This document shows, in pieces, positions 49,333 through 58,051 of a stretch of DNA of 64,000 bases; within the stretch, counting starts at the first letter, position 1, and the number at the start of each line of letters is the position of its first letter. The notes under the pieces were generated by a model, which worked only from the letters and a program-made list of their open reading frames with translations, did no database searches and had not been told where the DNA came from. Both the position numbers and the translations under genes were made by a program. This stretch comes from Alphaproteobacteria bacterium (GTDB taxonomy: Bacteria > Pseudomonadota > Alphaproteobacteria > UBA8366). The DNA lies in contig JAJFJD010000040.1 in the NCBI GenBank assembly GCA_021774335.1, positions 62,001 through 126,000 on the forward strand. The letters are read 5' to 3'.

Positions 49333-50160
49333 TCAGTGCGACATTAGCACGGGCACGGTCATGTGCTGCAACATGTGCCGGGTGACGCCGCCCAGGACGA
49401 ATTCACGGAATCGCGACCGGCCATACCCGCCCATCACGATCATGTCGGCGCCGGTTTCGGATGCCCGGTTGAGCAACGCATCCCCGATTGAAACGTTGTT
49501 GGCCGGTGTCTCGTAGACGGTTACATCGATGCCGTGCCGCGCGAGATGCGCCGCGATATCCGCACCCGGCAGGTCTCCGATATCGTTGTCGCTGGCGATG
49601 AAAACTTCGACCTCGCGGGCGCCGTCGAGAATCGGCATGGCGTCGGCGACCGCGCGGGCAGCCTCCCGGCTGGCATTCCAGGCGACGATGACTTTTTCGC
49701 CGATGCCGTCTACCGCACCGATAAAGGGAACCATGAGCAGCGGGCGGCCTGAACTGACCAATACGTCTTCGGCGAGATCGGCAAAGCGCCCGTCACCGCC
49801 GCCGGTTTCATGCTGGGCGACGATCGTCAGATCCGCATACCGCGCATGTAAACCCAACACCTCGTTTGGATTGCCCAGTTCGCTGCGCCATTCGCTTCGG
49901 TCCTGGATCCCGGCATGGGCGGTCGTCGATTTGAAGATTTCTTCGGATGTGTCGAGCAGTTCCTTTTCCCGTGCTTCCATAATTTCCACAACGGATTCTG
50001 GAAGTCGGGCGCTTGCATAACGGGGCATGTCCAACGGAGGCCGAATGCCCAGACCGACGATGTGGGCATTATGGCGATCGGCCAGAGCAGCTGCGGCGGC
50101 GACCACCGCTTTGGCGCTGCGCGCGTTGTTGACATGGACCAATAGATCTTTCAACGCCAT
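49333..50160 (-). CDS. Universal stress protein, tandem UspA-type
   Basis: A 275-residue protein that is long enough for two Usp domains, residues about 1-140 and 145-275. The first begins MALKDLLVHVNNARSAKAVV; the second starts KVIVAWNASREAARAV. The second has the ATP-binding loop GGYGRSRFREFVLGGVTR, while the first has no clear loop. ATG 50160 follows AAGGAG by eight bases; a GTG nine bases upstream overlaps that site. The proteins aid survival under stress; the particular signal is unknown. Confidence 0.9.
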   Translation of the reverse strand: MALKDLLVHVNNARSAKAVVAAAAALADRHNAHIVGLGIRPPLDMPRYASARLPESVVEIMEAREKELLDTSEEIFKSTTAHAGIQDRSEWRSELGNPNEVLGLHARYADLTIVAQHETGGGDGRFADLAEDVLVSSGRPLLMVPFIGAVDGIGEKVIVAWNASREAARAVADAMPILDGAREVEVFIASDNDIGDLPGADIAAHLARHGIDVTVYETPANNVSIGDALLNRASETGADMIVMGGYGRSRFREFVLGGVTRHMLQHMTVPVLMSH

Positions 50161-50316
50161 GGGATTCACTCCTTAACGGATGATCACTGGCGTTAGTCTG
50201 CGGGATGGCCGCCGAGACGGCATTGACATCAATCAAGGGGGTGACATGACGCTGGGTCAGGCCGATTGGGCGCAAATCTGGCACCAGGCATGCTGTTCAC
50301 CTGGCAGGAGAATTGT

Positions 50317-50339
50317 CACCGGCATATGGAATGCCGGTG
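50317..50339 (-). terminator. Perfect 9-bp hairpin after the small acidic protein gene
   Basis: CACCGGCAT (50317-50325) pairs with ATGCCGGTG (50331-50339) around five bases, 20 bases beyond the stop at 50359. No strong T run follows leftward, so termination is plausible but unproven. Confidence 0.4.
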
Positions 50340-50358
50340 GTTCCCGAGTGTCGCAGCG

Positions 50359-50613
50359 TCAGGAGTCGAGAAACTCCCGTTTCTCGAAGTTACACATATC
50401 GAGCACGTCGTCGATATCCAGGACGTCATATTCCTCGCCCATGAAGGCGATGTCCTCTTCGACGTCGAAATCACTGTCTTCGTCGAGCACGGAATCAAAC
50501 TTTTCCGTAACGTCCGCGTCCGCGTTCGCTGCGAGAGTTTCTTGTTCGGCGAGACCTGCCACATAGTTTTCCTGCGGTCCGGTCTCGATCGCTCCAGTTC
50601 TTGGGCGGCTCAT
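50359..50613 (-). CDS. Small very acidic protein of unknown function
   Basis: An 84-residue cytoplasmic protein starting at ATG 50613 (GGGGA ten bases upstream; GTG 50640 is also in frame). The C-terminal half is dominated by Asp and Glu (VLDEDSDFDVEED then EEYDVLDIDDVLDM), giving a strongly negative charge and no hydrophobic segment. I do not recognise a family. Such acidic proteins can mimic DNA or bind basic partners or calcium, but nothing here proves it. It has its own AT-rich upstream region (50614-50821) and a downstream hairpin. Confidence 0.6.
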   Translation of the reverse strand: MSRPRTGAIETGPQENYVAGLAEQETLAANADADVTEKFDSVLDEDSDFDVEEDIAFMGEEYDVLDIDDVLDMCNFEKREFLDS

Positions 50614-50821
50614 TTTCCAATTCCCCGAATGAAAAATCACTTCGTTAGCGTTCTGCTATTAACCAAGCTATCGGTGTTTTGTTTAAAATTCTGTAAACAG
50701 AAGCTGGTTTGAATCCGCAGTTTTCCGCGGTTCTTACGGGTCTAAATTTGGTTTTGGAGAAAAATGCAGGAAATATGCATCAAAATAGGGCAGGCTATCG
50801 CAGCCATGGCCGGCTGAGCCG

Positions 50822-52204
50822 CTAGCCGATTATGACCTTCAGCGCATCCAGGAATGCCGGTTTCAGCGACTGATCTTCTGCATGCTTTCCATCGTCGATG
50901 ACCTTGCGTCCGGCGACGAACACGTCCCGGATCGCGCCGGCGCCGGCAGCGAAGACGAGGCTATCCAATAGCGTGTCGTTCTTCCGCCCGGCCAGCAGAG
51001 AATGTTCCGGGTCGAGGATGACGAAGTCGGCACGGTACCCCACCGCAATCACGCCCATTTTCCGGCCGAGTGCGCGGCCGCCGCCCTGAGCCGCGGCGCG
51101 GTAGAGGCCGGCGCCGGTATGAGCATGACCGCATCCCAGGATGCCCCGGCGGCCCTGTGTTAGCCGTTGACCGTATTCCAGCAGGCGCAGTTCTTGCGCC
51201 GGATCCACGGAGATATGGCTGTCCGTGCCGATACCAAGTGCACCGCCGGTGTCGAGAAATCGCGGTGCATCGAAAATGCCGTCGCCCAGGTTGGCTTCGG
51301 TCGTTGGGCAAAGTCCGGCCACGGCGCCGGACCGGGCCAGCGCGTCCGTCTCGGCGGGCGTCATATGCGTGGCGTGGATCAGGCACCATCGGTCATCCAA
51401 CGCGAGATTGTCGAGCAGCCACTCGACGGGTCGAGCGCCTAAATGGGCGCGGCAGTCGTCGACTTCTTTCGGCTGCTCCGCCACGTGAATATGCATTGGC
51501 ATGCCGGCCGATTTGGCCAGGTCTGCCGCGTCGGACAATTGACCCGGCGTCACCGCGCGGAGCGAATGCGCCGCGATCCCGATCCGAATGTCCGGTTCGT
51601 CCGTAACGTCTCTGGAAAGGGTGTCGACCAGGTCTGAATAGCTGGTGAAATCGTGAATGAACCGGCGCTGGTCCTCGCCGGGCGGTTCGCCGCCGAAACC
51701 GCCATGCGCATACAGCACCGGCAGATGCGTCAGTGCGATGCCGGTGCGCCGGGCGGCCTCGATTGCCGCCAACGACATGGTGGCGGGCGTGTCGTATGGG
51801 CGTCCGTCCGGGGCGTGATGGAGGTAGTGGAATTCACCGACCGCCGTGAAGCCCTGCCGCAGCATGTCGGCGTAAAGCTGGGCGGCAATGGCGGCGAAAC
51901 TGTCCGAATCGACGGTGTTCGCGGCCCGATACATGACATCCCGCCAGGACCAGAATCCGCCCGCGCTTTCGGTTTTCTCGGCCAATCCGGCCATTGCGTA
52001 TTGGAAGGCGTGGGAATGCAGGTTTGCCATGCCGGGAATGACCGGACCGCGCGCTTTTGGAAATGCGGCGTCTGCGTCGGTCGTGCCCGTGATGCCGGTG
52101 ATCGCGCCGCCTTGATTAAATCGAACGGTTTGGTCGGATGCCCATCCGTCGGTCAGCAATACCTGGCCGCATCTCAACCCTCGCTCGGTGTTTGGGTCGC
52201 CCAT
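50822..52204 (-). CDS. hutF: Formimidoylglutamate deiminase HutF
   Basis: A 460-residue amidohydrolase of the HutF type, which converts N-formimidoyl-glutamate to N-formyl-glutamate and ammonia in the five-step histidine degradation route. The metal ligands are visible: NLHSHAFQ near residue 61-68, IHVAEQ near 240, LIHATHM near 275 and IGTDSHIS near 325. The WSWRDVMY and GEFHYLHH segments are typical of this family. ATG 52204 gives the normal length; the frame opens further upstream at 52300. No other hut genes are in the window. Confidence 0.88.
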   Translation of the reverse strand: MGDPNTERGLRCGQVLLTDGWASDQTVRFNQGGAITGITGTTDADAAFPKARGPVIPGMANLHSHAFQYAMAGLAEKTESAGGFWSWRDVMYRAANTVDSDSFAAIAAQLYADMLRQGFTAVGEFHYLHHAPDGRPYDTPATMSLAAIEAARRTGIALTHLPVLYAHGGFGGEPPGEDQRRFIHDFTSYSDLVDTLSRDVTDEPDIRIGIAAHSLRAVTPGQLSDAADLAKSAGMPMHIHVAEQPKEVDDCRAHLGARPVEWLLDNLALDDRWCLIHATHMTPAETDALARSGAVAGLCPTTEANLGDGIFDAPRFLDTGGALGIGTDSHISVDPAQELRLLEYGQRLTQGRRGILGCGHAHTGAGLYRAAAQGGGRALGRKMGVIAVGYRADFVILDPEHSLLAGRKNDTLLDSLVFAAGAGAIRDVFVAGRKVIDDGKHAEDQSLKPAFLDALKVIIG

Positions 52205-52325
52205 TTCGTGACGCTCGCTGTCGACGATCCGCTTGGTGGACCCTGACAAATTCGTGACTTGTTCTGCCCGGTTCCTGCTACCATGTCGAGCATGGCGCAC
52301 AACTTCCAGCGATAGGAGCGAGCAG

Positions 52326-52808
52326 GTGGCGGAAACTCAATCGGCGATATTTGGGGCAGGCTGTTTTTGGGGCATCGAGGCGTCGTTCCGCAAGGTCGAC
52401 GGCGTGAAAACCACGTCCGTCGGGTATTCCGGCGGTGCGAAGGCAAACCCGACTTATGAAGAGGTCTGCAGCGGTACGACCGGGCATGCCGAGGTCGTGC
52501 GGGTGGAATTCGACCCGGATGTGGTGACCTTTGAGTCCTTGCTGGAAGTGCTCTGGCAGATTCACGATCCGACCACGAAGAACCGCCAAGGCCCGGATAT
52601 CGGGACCCAGTACCGGTCCGCGATCTATTATTTGGATGAGGATCAGGCTGCTGCTGCCCGTGCGTCGAAAGAGGCGTGCGATAAGTCGGGCCGGTTCCCG
52701 GACCCGATCGTGACCGAGATCACCGCGGCATCCGACTACTGGATGGCGGAAGACTATCATCAGCAATATTTCGAGAAACAGCGCGGACGGTTCGGGCGCT
52801 TCTTCTAG
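52326..52808 (+). CDS. msrA: Peptide-methionine (S)-S-oxide reductase MsrA
   Basis: A 160-residue repair enzyme that reduces methionine-S-sulfoxide. The active motif GAGCFWGIE is near residue 11-19 with the catalytic cysteine at 14, followed by VGYSGG, YEEVCSGTTGHAEVVRVEFDP and GTQYRSAIYY. Translation starts with GTG 52326, seven bases after AGGAG; the longer open frame upstream has no ribosome site. It diverges from hutF. Confidence 0.95.
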   Translation: MAETQSAIFGAGCFWGIEASFRKVDGVKTTSVGYSGGAKANPTYEEVCSGTTGHAEVVRVEFDPDVVTFESLLEVLWQIHDPTTKNRQGPDIGTQYRSAIYYLDEDQAAAARASKEACDKSGRFPDPIVTEITAASDYWMAEDYHQQYFEKQRGRFGRFF

Positions 52809-52944
52809 TGCACTGTTGAACACCGTAATTGGCGGTGAGAGGACGATGCTCTAAGGTTGGCGCCGGATAACGCAACACGAGAATAAGCGGTAAAGAGCTG
52901 CAGGCGGTCGCGTCGCGTTGGCTCGTATGCTGCAGGAGACGCTG

Positions 52945-54609
52945 ATGAACGACAAGGCGCCGGCTGGAACGGCTCAACGCGCGTATAACGACCTCCACGA
53001 ACATATCGCGGCGCTGGATGAGGCCGGACTGCTAACGACGATCGACGAGCCGATCAACAAAGACACGGAAATGCACCCGCTGGTCCGCTGGCAATTCCGG
53101 GGTGGCATTCCAGAGCCGGAACGCAAGGCCTTCTTGTTCAACAACGTCACCGACAGCCGTGGCCGCAAATACGACATTCCCGTCGTGGTGGGGGCGTTGG
53201 CGGCGAACCCGGAAATCTATCGGATCGGCATGGGTGTCGACGCGCTCGACCAGATCGGGCCGCGCTGGGATCACGCCCTTGGCAATCCGGTGCAACCGAC
53301 CGTGGTGGAGACCGCACCGGTGCAGGAGATCGTCCTACAGGGCGATGAAGTTAAGGGCGAAGGCAAGGGCCTCGATGCGCTGCCAATCCCCATCTCGACT
53401 CCCGGCTTTGATGTAGCACCCTATTTCACCGCGGCCACCTGGATCACCAAAGACCCGGACGACGGCGTGCAGAATATGGGCGTCTATCGCGGCAACCTGA
53501 AGGCGCCGGACCGCGTCGCCGTAATGATGCTGATCACGCTGTCCGCCGGCGGCTACTACCACTGGAAAAAATACCAGGAACGCGGCGAAAAGATGCCGGT
53601 GGCAATTATCCTCGGCTGCCCGCCGGTGGTGGAATACACCGGTCCGCAGAAAGTAAAGATGGGCGTCGACGAGTTGTCCGTCGCGGGCGGCCTCGCCGGC
53701 GGTCCGGTCAATGTGGTCAAGGCCAAGACCGTGGATTTGCTGGTGCCGGCGGAAGCGCAGGTGGTGGTCGAAGGCCTGATCGACAACGAGTATCTCGAAC
53801 CCGAGGGGCCGTTCGGTGAGTCGCACGGCTATGTCGCGCTGGAGGAATATAACCTCGTCATGGAGGTGACCGCGATCACCCGCCGCAAGAACGCGGTGAT
53901 CAGCTCGATTATCTCGCAGGTCACGCCGAGCGAATCCAGTGTCATCAAGCGCGTCGCCTACGAGCCGATGTTCCTGAGCCATCTGCGTGACACGCTCAGC
54001 ATCAAGGGTGTGAAGAAGGTCTCGATGCATGAGCCGCTGACCAACCTGCGGCGCGTGGTATTCGTGCAATTCGAGCGCGGCGTGCCCCGGACGGAAATCT
54101 GGCGGGCGCTCTATGGCATTTCCGCCTTGCAGCCGGCTGTCGGCAAATACTGTATCGCCATCGACGAGGATATCGATCCGGAGAGCGGCGACGCGGTCTT
54201 CTGGGCCATGTCCTATCGCGCCAACCCGGCGCTGGACGTGCAGATCCTGAAACACCGCGCCCGTGGCCACGGCCCGGTCCTGCAAGGCGTGGATTCCGAT
54301 TCTACGATGCTCATCGATGCGACCTTGAAGGCGGACATGCCGCCGGTGGCGCTGCCCAAGAAGGAATACATGGAGCACGCCAAGGAGCTTTGGGAAAAGC
54401 TTGGCCTGCCGCCGTTGAAGCCGGAATCGCCCTGGTACGGCTATTCGCTTGGCGATTGGAACGACGATTGGGATCTCGCCGCGAAACGCGCCGCCGAGGG
54501 CGACTATCTGCGCAATGGCGAGCGGACCGCGCAATTGAAGCGCAAGTTGGAAGATCCGCAGATTCCGATCCGCGATGTTCTCGGCGACGATTTCTTCGAT
54601 AAGGACTGA
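52945..54609 (+). CDS. UbiD family decarboxylase
   Basis: A 554-residue member of the UbiD family, which uses prenylated FMN for reversible decarboxylation of aromatic or unsaturated acids. The Glu-Arg-Glu triad region is in the EPEGPFGESHGYVALEEYN segment near residue 285-300. Other features are MGVYRGNLKAPDRVAVMML and the C-terminal hexamer-forming part. ATG 52945 follows AGGAG by seven bases. The flavin prenyltransferase gene lies six bases downstream. It is longer than the E. coli enzyme (497), as many aromatic-acid decarboxylases are, so ubiquinone synthesis is not the only option. Confidence 0.9.
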   Translation: MNDKAPAGTAQRAYNDLHEHIAALDEAGLLTTIDEPINKDTEMHPLVRWQFRGGIPEPERKAFLFNNVTDSRGRKYDIPVVVGALAANPEIYRIGMGVDALDQIGPRWDHALGNPVQPTVVETAPVQEIVLQGDEVKGEGKGLDALPIPISTPGFDVAPYFTAATWITKDPDDGVQNMGVYRGNLKAPDRVAVMMLITLSAGGYYHWKKYQERGEKMPVAIILGCPPVVEYTGPQKVKMGVDELSVAGGLAGGPVNVVKAKTVDLLVPAEAQVVVEGLIDNEYLEPEGPFGESHGYVALEEYNLVMEVTAITRRKNAVISSIISQVTPSESSVIKRVAYEPMFLSHLRDTLSIKGVKKVSMHEPLTNLRRVVFVQFERGVPRTEIWRALYGISALQPAVGKYCIAIDEDIDPESGDAVFWAMSYRANPALDVQILKHRARGHGPVLQGVDSDSTMLIDATLKADMPPVALPKKEYMEHAKELWEKLGLPPLKPESPWYGYSLGDWNDDWDLAAKRAAEGDYLRNGERTAQLKRKLEDPQIPIRDVLGDDFFDKD

Positions 54610-54615
54610 GCCGAC

Positions 54616-55206
54616 ATGGCCGACAAACCCCGACTAATCGTTGGCATCAGTGGCGCCTCCGGCGTGATCTACGGCATCCGAATGCTTGAGGCGTTGAGCA
54701 AGTTGCCGGTGGAGAGCCATCTCGTCATGTCGAAATCCGCGGAGATGACGATTGCCTACGAAACCGACCTGAAATCCTCTGAAGTCAAGGCATTGGCCGA
54801 CGTTGTTTATCCCATCTCGGATATCGGAGCAGCAATTTCGTCCGGGTCGTTTCGGACGATGGGCATGGTTGTGGCGCCGTGCACGATTCGCAGTCTGTCG
54901 GAAATCGCCAGCGGCGTGACCTCTTCGCTGCTGAGCCGCGCGGCCGATGTCGTGCTGAAGGAGCGGCGGCGGCTGGTGCTGATGCTGCGCGAAACGCCGC
55001 TGCATGCGGGGCATATCCAATCGATGCTCCGGGCGACCGAAATGGGGGCGATCATCGCGCCGCCGGTACCGGCTTTCTACACCCGGCCGCAGACGCTCGA
55101 CGACATCGTTAATCAGACCGTCGGCCGGGTGCTCGACCTGTTCGAGATCGACTCCGGCCTGCCGCAGCGCTGGGGTGAGGATGTGGATGGCGGCCGAAAG
55201 GTCTAA
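54616..55206 (+). CDS. ubiX: Flavin prenyltransferase UbiX/PAD1 family
   Basis: A 196-residue flavoprotein that attaches dimethylallyl phosphate to FMN to form the UbiD cofactor. The opening LIVGISGASGVIYGIRMLE, the SGSFRTMGMVVAPCTIRSLSEIASG stretch near residues 75-100 and LVLMLRETPLHAGHI near 120-134 are classic. It forms an operon with the upstream ubiD-type gene, six bases away, so this pair is self-sufficient. Confidence 0.95.
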   Translation: MADKPRLIVGISGASGVIYGIRMLEALSKLPVESHLVMSKSAEMTIAYETDLKSSEVKALADVVYPISDIGAAISSGSFRTMGMVVAPCTIRSLSEIASGVTSSLLSRAADVVLKERRRLVLMLRETPLHAGHIQSMLRATEMGAIIAPPVPAFYTRPQTLDDIVNQTVGRVLDLFEIDSGLPQRWGEDVDGGRKV

Positions 55207-55287
55207 CCACGGCGCGAGTTGACGGGGTTTGGCGCACAGCGTTAGGATTCCGGGCAAATCAACACTCTGAACGAATGTGGAGGCGTG

Positions 55288-56301
55288 ATGTCTGACCTTC
55301 GGATAGACGACGTCAAGGTCGTGGGCACACCGACGGATATGCTCGATCGCGATGTCGACGGCGATGCCGCTTGGATCGGCGATACCGACATTCCCGACGG
55401 TGGGAAAATCCATCTGTCGGACGCATGCCTGGACGAATTGCGCGCGGCTGCACAGACCTTGCGGGACAACCCTTTACCGTTGTTGGCGGTCAGCCAGGAC
55501 GATTTCGACCTGGATGCCTGCCGTGCCTTGATGGGGGACGTGAAGCGCGTCCTCGACGACGGGATCGGGTTCGCGATCATCGACCGTTTGCCCCTGGATG
55601 ACCTGAGCACGGAGGAGGCCGAAGCCTGCTACTGGCTGATCGGTTCGATGCTCGGCCGACCGGTGGCGCAGAAATACGACGGCTTGATGAAGTACGACGT
55701 GCGCGACACTGGCAAGCAGCCGCTTGCGGGTAATGGTGTTCGATCGTCCATCACCAACAAGGGTCAGAGCTACCACACCGATAACTCCTACGATCTGGCG
55801 CCGGATTATGTGGCGTTGATGTGTTTCCAGCCGTCGATGGAAGGCGGGGTCAGCGGATTGGTGAGTTTCCAGACGGTGCACAACGAACTGCGGAAACGTC
55901 ATCCCGATTTGCTCGAACGCTTATACAAGCCGTTCTATTTCGACCGGCAGCAGGAACATGCAGAAGATGACGCCCTGATTTCACAGACTCCGGTATTCCG
56001 GTGCATAGAGGGGCGGCTATCGGTGCGTTTTTCCGAACGGTTGATTGAGCAGGCATTCGAGATGCGCGGCGAGGAATTCGACGCCAAGAGCCGGGAGGCG
56101 ATCGAGGCGATGCTCAAGATCATGAATGCGCCCGGCATGGACAAGGAATTCGCCTTCGAGCGCGGGCAGATCCAGATCGTCAACAATACGCGGCTGGGCC
56201 ATCGGCGGACCGGGTTCACGGATTGGCCGGAGCCGGAACGCAGGCGGCATCTTGTGCGGCTGTGGTTCCGAAACAGCGGCCGGCCGTTTTACGCCGGATA
56301 A
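55288..56301 (+). CDS. TauD/TfdA-like Fe(II)/2-oxoglutarate dioxygenase (divergent member)
   Basis: A 337-residue dioxygenase related to the other long TauD-like proteins in the window but with more differences. Iron ligands are H163 and D165 (SYHTDNSYDL) and the distal His in LGHRRTGFTDW; RHLVRLWF carries the 2-oxoglutarate arginine. The usual KGHVLGHVRDxG is replaced by DGLMKYDVRDTG. ATG 55288 is close after GGAGG. It lies 81 bases after ubiX and 53 bases before a dienelactone-hydrolase gene, all rightward, suggesting an operon. Confidence 0.87.
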   Translation: MSDLRIDDVKVVGTPTDMLDRDVDGDAAWIGDTDIPDGGKIHLSDACLDELRAAAQTLRDNPLPLLAVSQDDFDLDACRALMGDVKRVLDDGIGFAIIDRLPLDDLSTEEAEACYWLIGSMLGRPVAQKYDGLMKYDVRDTGKQPLAGNGVRSSITNKGQSYHTDNSYDLAPDYVALMCFQPSMEGGVSGLVSFQTVHNELRKRHPDLLERLYKPFYFDRQQEHAEDDALISQTPVFRCIEGRLSVRFSERLIEQAFEMRGEEFDAKSREAIEAMLKIMNAPGMDKEFAFERGQIQIVNNTRLGHRRTGFTDWPEPERRRHLVRLWFRNSGRPFYAG

Positions 56302-56354
56302 CCGGCTCCGGCGGGTCGTCCCGGTATCATTTGGTGCAACAGCAGGAGGGTGAG

Positions 56355-57056
56355 ATGGCGGAATTGGTAGAGGTGGAAGTCGACGGTAGCCCGATGCGGA
56401 TTTGCACGGCATCGCCCTCGGGCGATGGGCCGTTCCCGGCGGTCCTGGTTACAATCCATGGCGGCGGAATCGACGATTTCGAATTCGATCTCGCGGACAA
56501 GCTGGCGTCGGAAGGTTATATCTCCGCGGCGCCGGACATCTTTCATCGCCAGCCCGAAGGGCTCGACCGCACGGCGAAGCGCGAGGCGCTGACGGATGAT
56601 GGTTTGATTGCCGACGCGAATGGGGGCGTTGCGTGGCTGGAAAGCACGGGCCGCGCCGATCTTAGCCGCGCCGCGATCCTCGGTCACTGCATGGGCGGGC
56701 GGCATGCCTATCTGGGGGCCAGCGTGAACCCGGTATACCGCTGCGTCGTCGCCTATTACGGCGGCAACATGTTCGTGCCCTGGGGGCATGACGGCCCGTC
56801 ACCGTTCGACCGGCTGAGCAACCTGAAGGTTCCTGTGATCGGTTTTTACGGCAACGACGACGTCAACCCGTCGCCCGACGACGTGAACAAGATCGATGCG
56901 GAGCTGGACAAGCTCGGCGTGACGCACGAGTTCCACCGCTACGACGGCGCCGGTCATGCCTTTCAGAATTTCATGTCCGACGAATCCTACCGGGAAGGTC
57001 CGACGAAGGATTCCTGGGGCCGGACGGTGGCGTTCCTGAAGCAGCATATCGGCTAG
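56355..57056 (+). CDS. Dienelactone hydrolase family protein
   Basis: A 233-residue alpha/beta hydrolase with a Cys-Asp-His triad as in dienelactone hydrolase: the nucleophile C in GHCMGG near residue 116, Asp in GNDDVNPS near 174, and His in GAGHAF near 204. The ITIHGGG-like oxyanion region is VTIHGGGIDD. ATG 56355 follows AGGAGGG. Enzymes of this type open lactones in aromatic catabolism or hydrolyse other esters. It is in the same rightward cluster as ubiD, ubiX and the dioxygenase. Confidence 0.9.
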   Translation: MAELVEVEVDGSPMRICTASPSGDGPFPAVLVTIHGGGIDDFEFDLADKLASEGYISAAPDIFHRQPEGLDRTAKREALTDDGLIADANGGVAWLESTGRADLSRAAILGHCMGGRHAYLGASVNPVYRCVVAYYGGNMFVPWGHDGPSPFDRLSNLKVPVIGFYGNDDVNPSPDDVNKIDAELDKLGVTHEFHRYDGAGHAFQNFMSDESYREGPTKDSWGRTVAFLKQHIG

Positions 57057-57166
57057 CGCCGCCTTCGCCACGCCGCACGCGTGCAAGTTCACATCGGCGC
57101 GACTGCATATTGCAATCCGCTTTGCTCTCCCGCACGGTTGAATCCGGATAAGCGGGAGGCATATTG

Positions 57167-58036
57167 ATGCGCAATTCTTTCAAACTTATTTTAGTCGCCG
57201 TTGCGGCCGTCTTCTTTGTGACGGTACAGACGGCCCCATCTCTGGCACAGAAAGCAGCGAAACGCTCGATCACGAAGATCGCAGGCGATCTTTATCGGGT
57301 TCAGAACAATTTTCATTTCTCGGCCTTGCTGGTGACGCCAAAGGGCGTAATCGTCACCGACCCGGTCAACGCCGAGGCGGCGGCCTGGCTGAAAGCGGAA
57401 ATCGCAACCCGGTTCAAGCAGCCGGTTAAGTATGTGATCTACAGCCACGATCATCGCGACCATATCGCGGGCGGCGAGGTTTTCTCCGATACGGCGATTT
57501 TCGTCGGGCATGAGAACACGAAAGCGGCGATTGTCGGCGAGAAACGGCCGACGCCAGCGCCGGACGTAACGTTCTCCGACACCATGACCGTCGAACTCGG
57601 CGGTAAGCGCGTGGAACTGACCTATGTCGGCCGCAGTCACTCGGACAACTCGATTGTCATGCGGTTTCTGGCCGAGCGGGCGCTTTACGCGGTCGATATC
57701 GTCAGCGTGAACCGGCTGCCCTACAAGACGCTTAGCGATTCCTACTGGCCCGATTGGATCGACGCCTTGAAGAAGGTCGAGACGCTCGATTTTGATATTC
57801 TCGCACCCGGCCACGGCAAGCTTGGCAAGAAATCGGACGTGGCGGCCCATCGCGGGTATCTGCAGGACTTGTATGACGGTGTCGTCGCGGGCGCGCGGGC
57901 CGGTAAGTCGGTCGAAGACCTGAAGGCATCCCTGACGCTGGATAAATACAAGGGCTGGGGACGCTACAAGGAGTGGCGGACGATGAATATCGAGGGCGTC
58001 TACCAACGCGTCCAGATGCAGCGCCGCGGGAACTAA
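57167..58036 (+). CDS. Exported metallo-beta-lactamase-fold hydrolase
   Basis: A 289-residue MBL-fold protein with a signal peptide (residues 1-27, ending PSLAQ). The zinc motif is SHDHRDHIAGGEV near residue 93-99, with further ligands H in GRSHSDNS near 163, D in AVDIVSV near 180 and H in APGHGK near 217. The layout resembles quinoprotein-associated and glyoxalase II-like periplasmic hydrolases. ATG 57167 follows GGGAGG. It has its own 110-base gap from the preceding gene and its substrate is unknown. Confidence 0.88.
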   Translation: MRNSFKLILVAVAAVFFVTVQTAPSLAQKAAKRSITKIAGDLYRVQNNFHFSALLVTPKGVIVTDPVNAEAAAWLKAEIATRFKQPVKYVIYSHDHRDHIAGGEVFSDTAIFVGHENTKAAIVGEKRPTPAPDVTFSDTMTVELGGKRVELTYVGRSHSDNSIVMRFLAERALYAVDIVSVNRLPYKTLSDSYWPDWIDALKKVETLDFDILAPGHGKLGKKSDVAAHRGYLQDLYDGVVAGARAGKSVEDLKASLTLDKYKGWGRYKEWRTMNIEGVYQRVQMQRRGN

Positions 58037-58051
58037 TCGTCCAGCCGAGGT

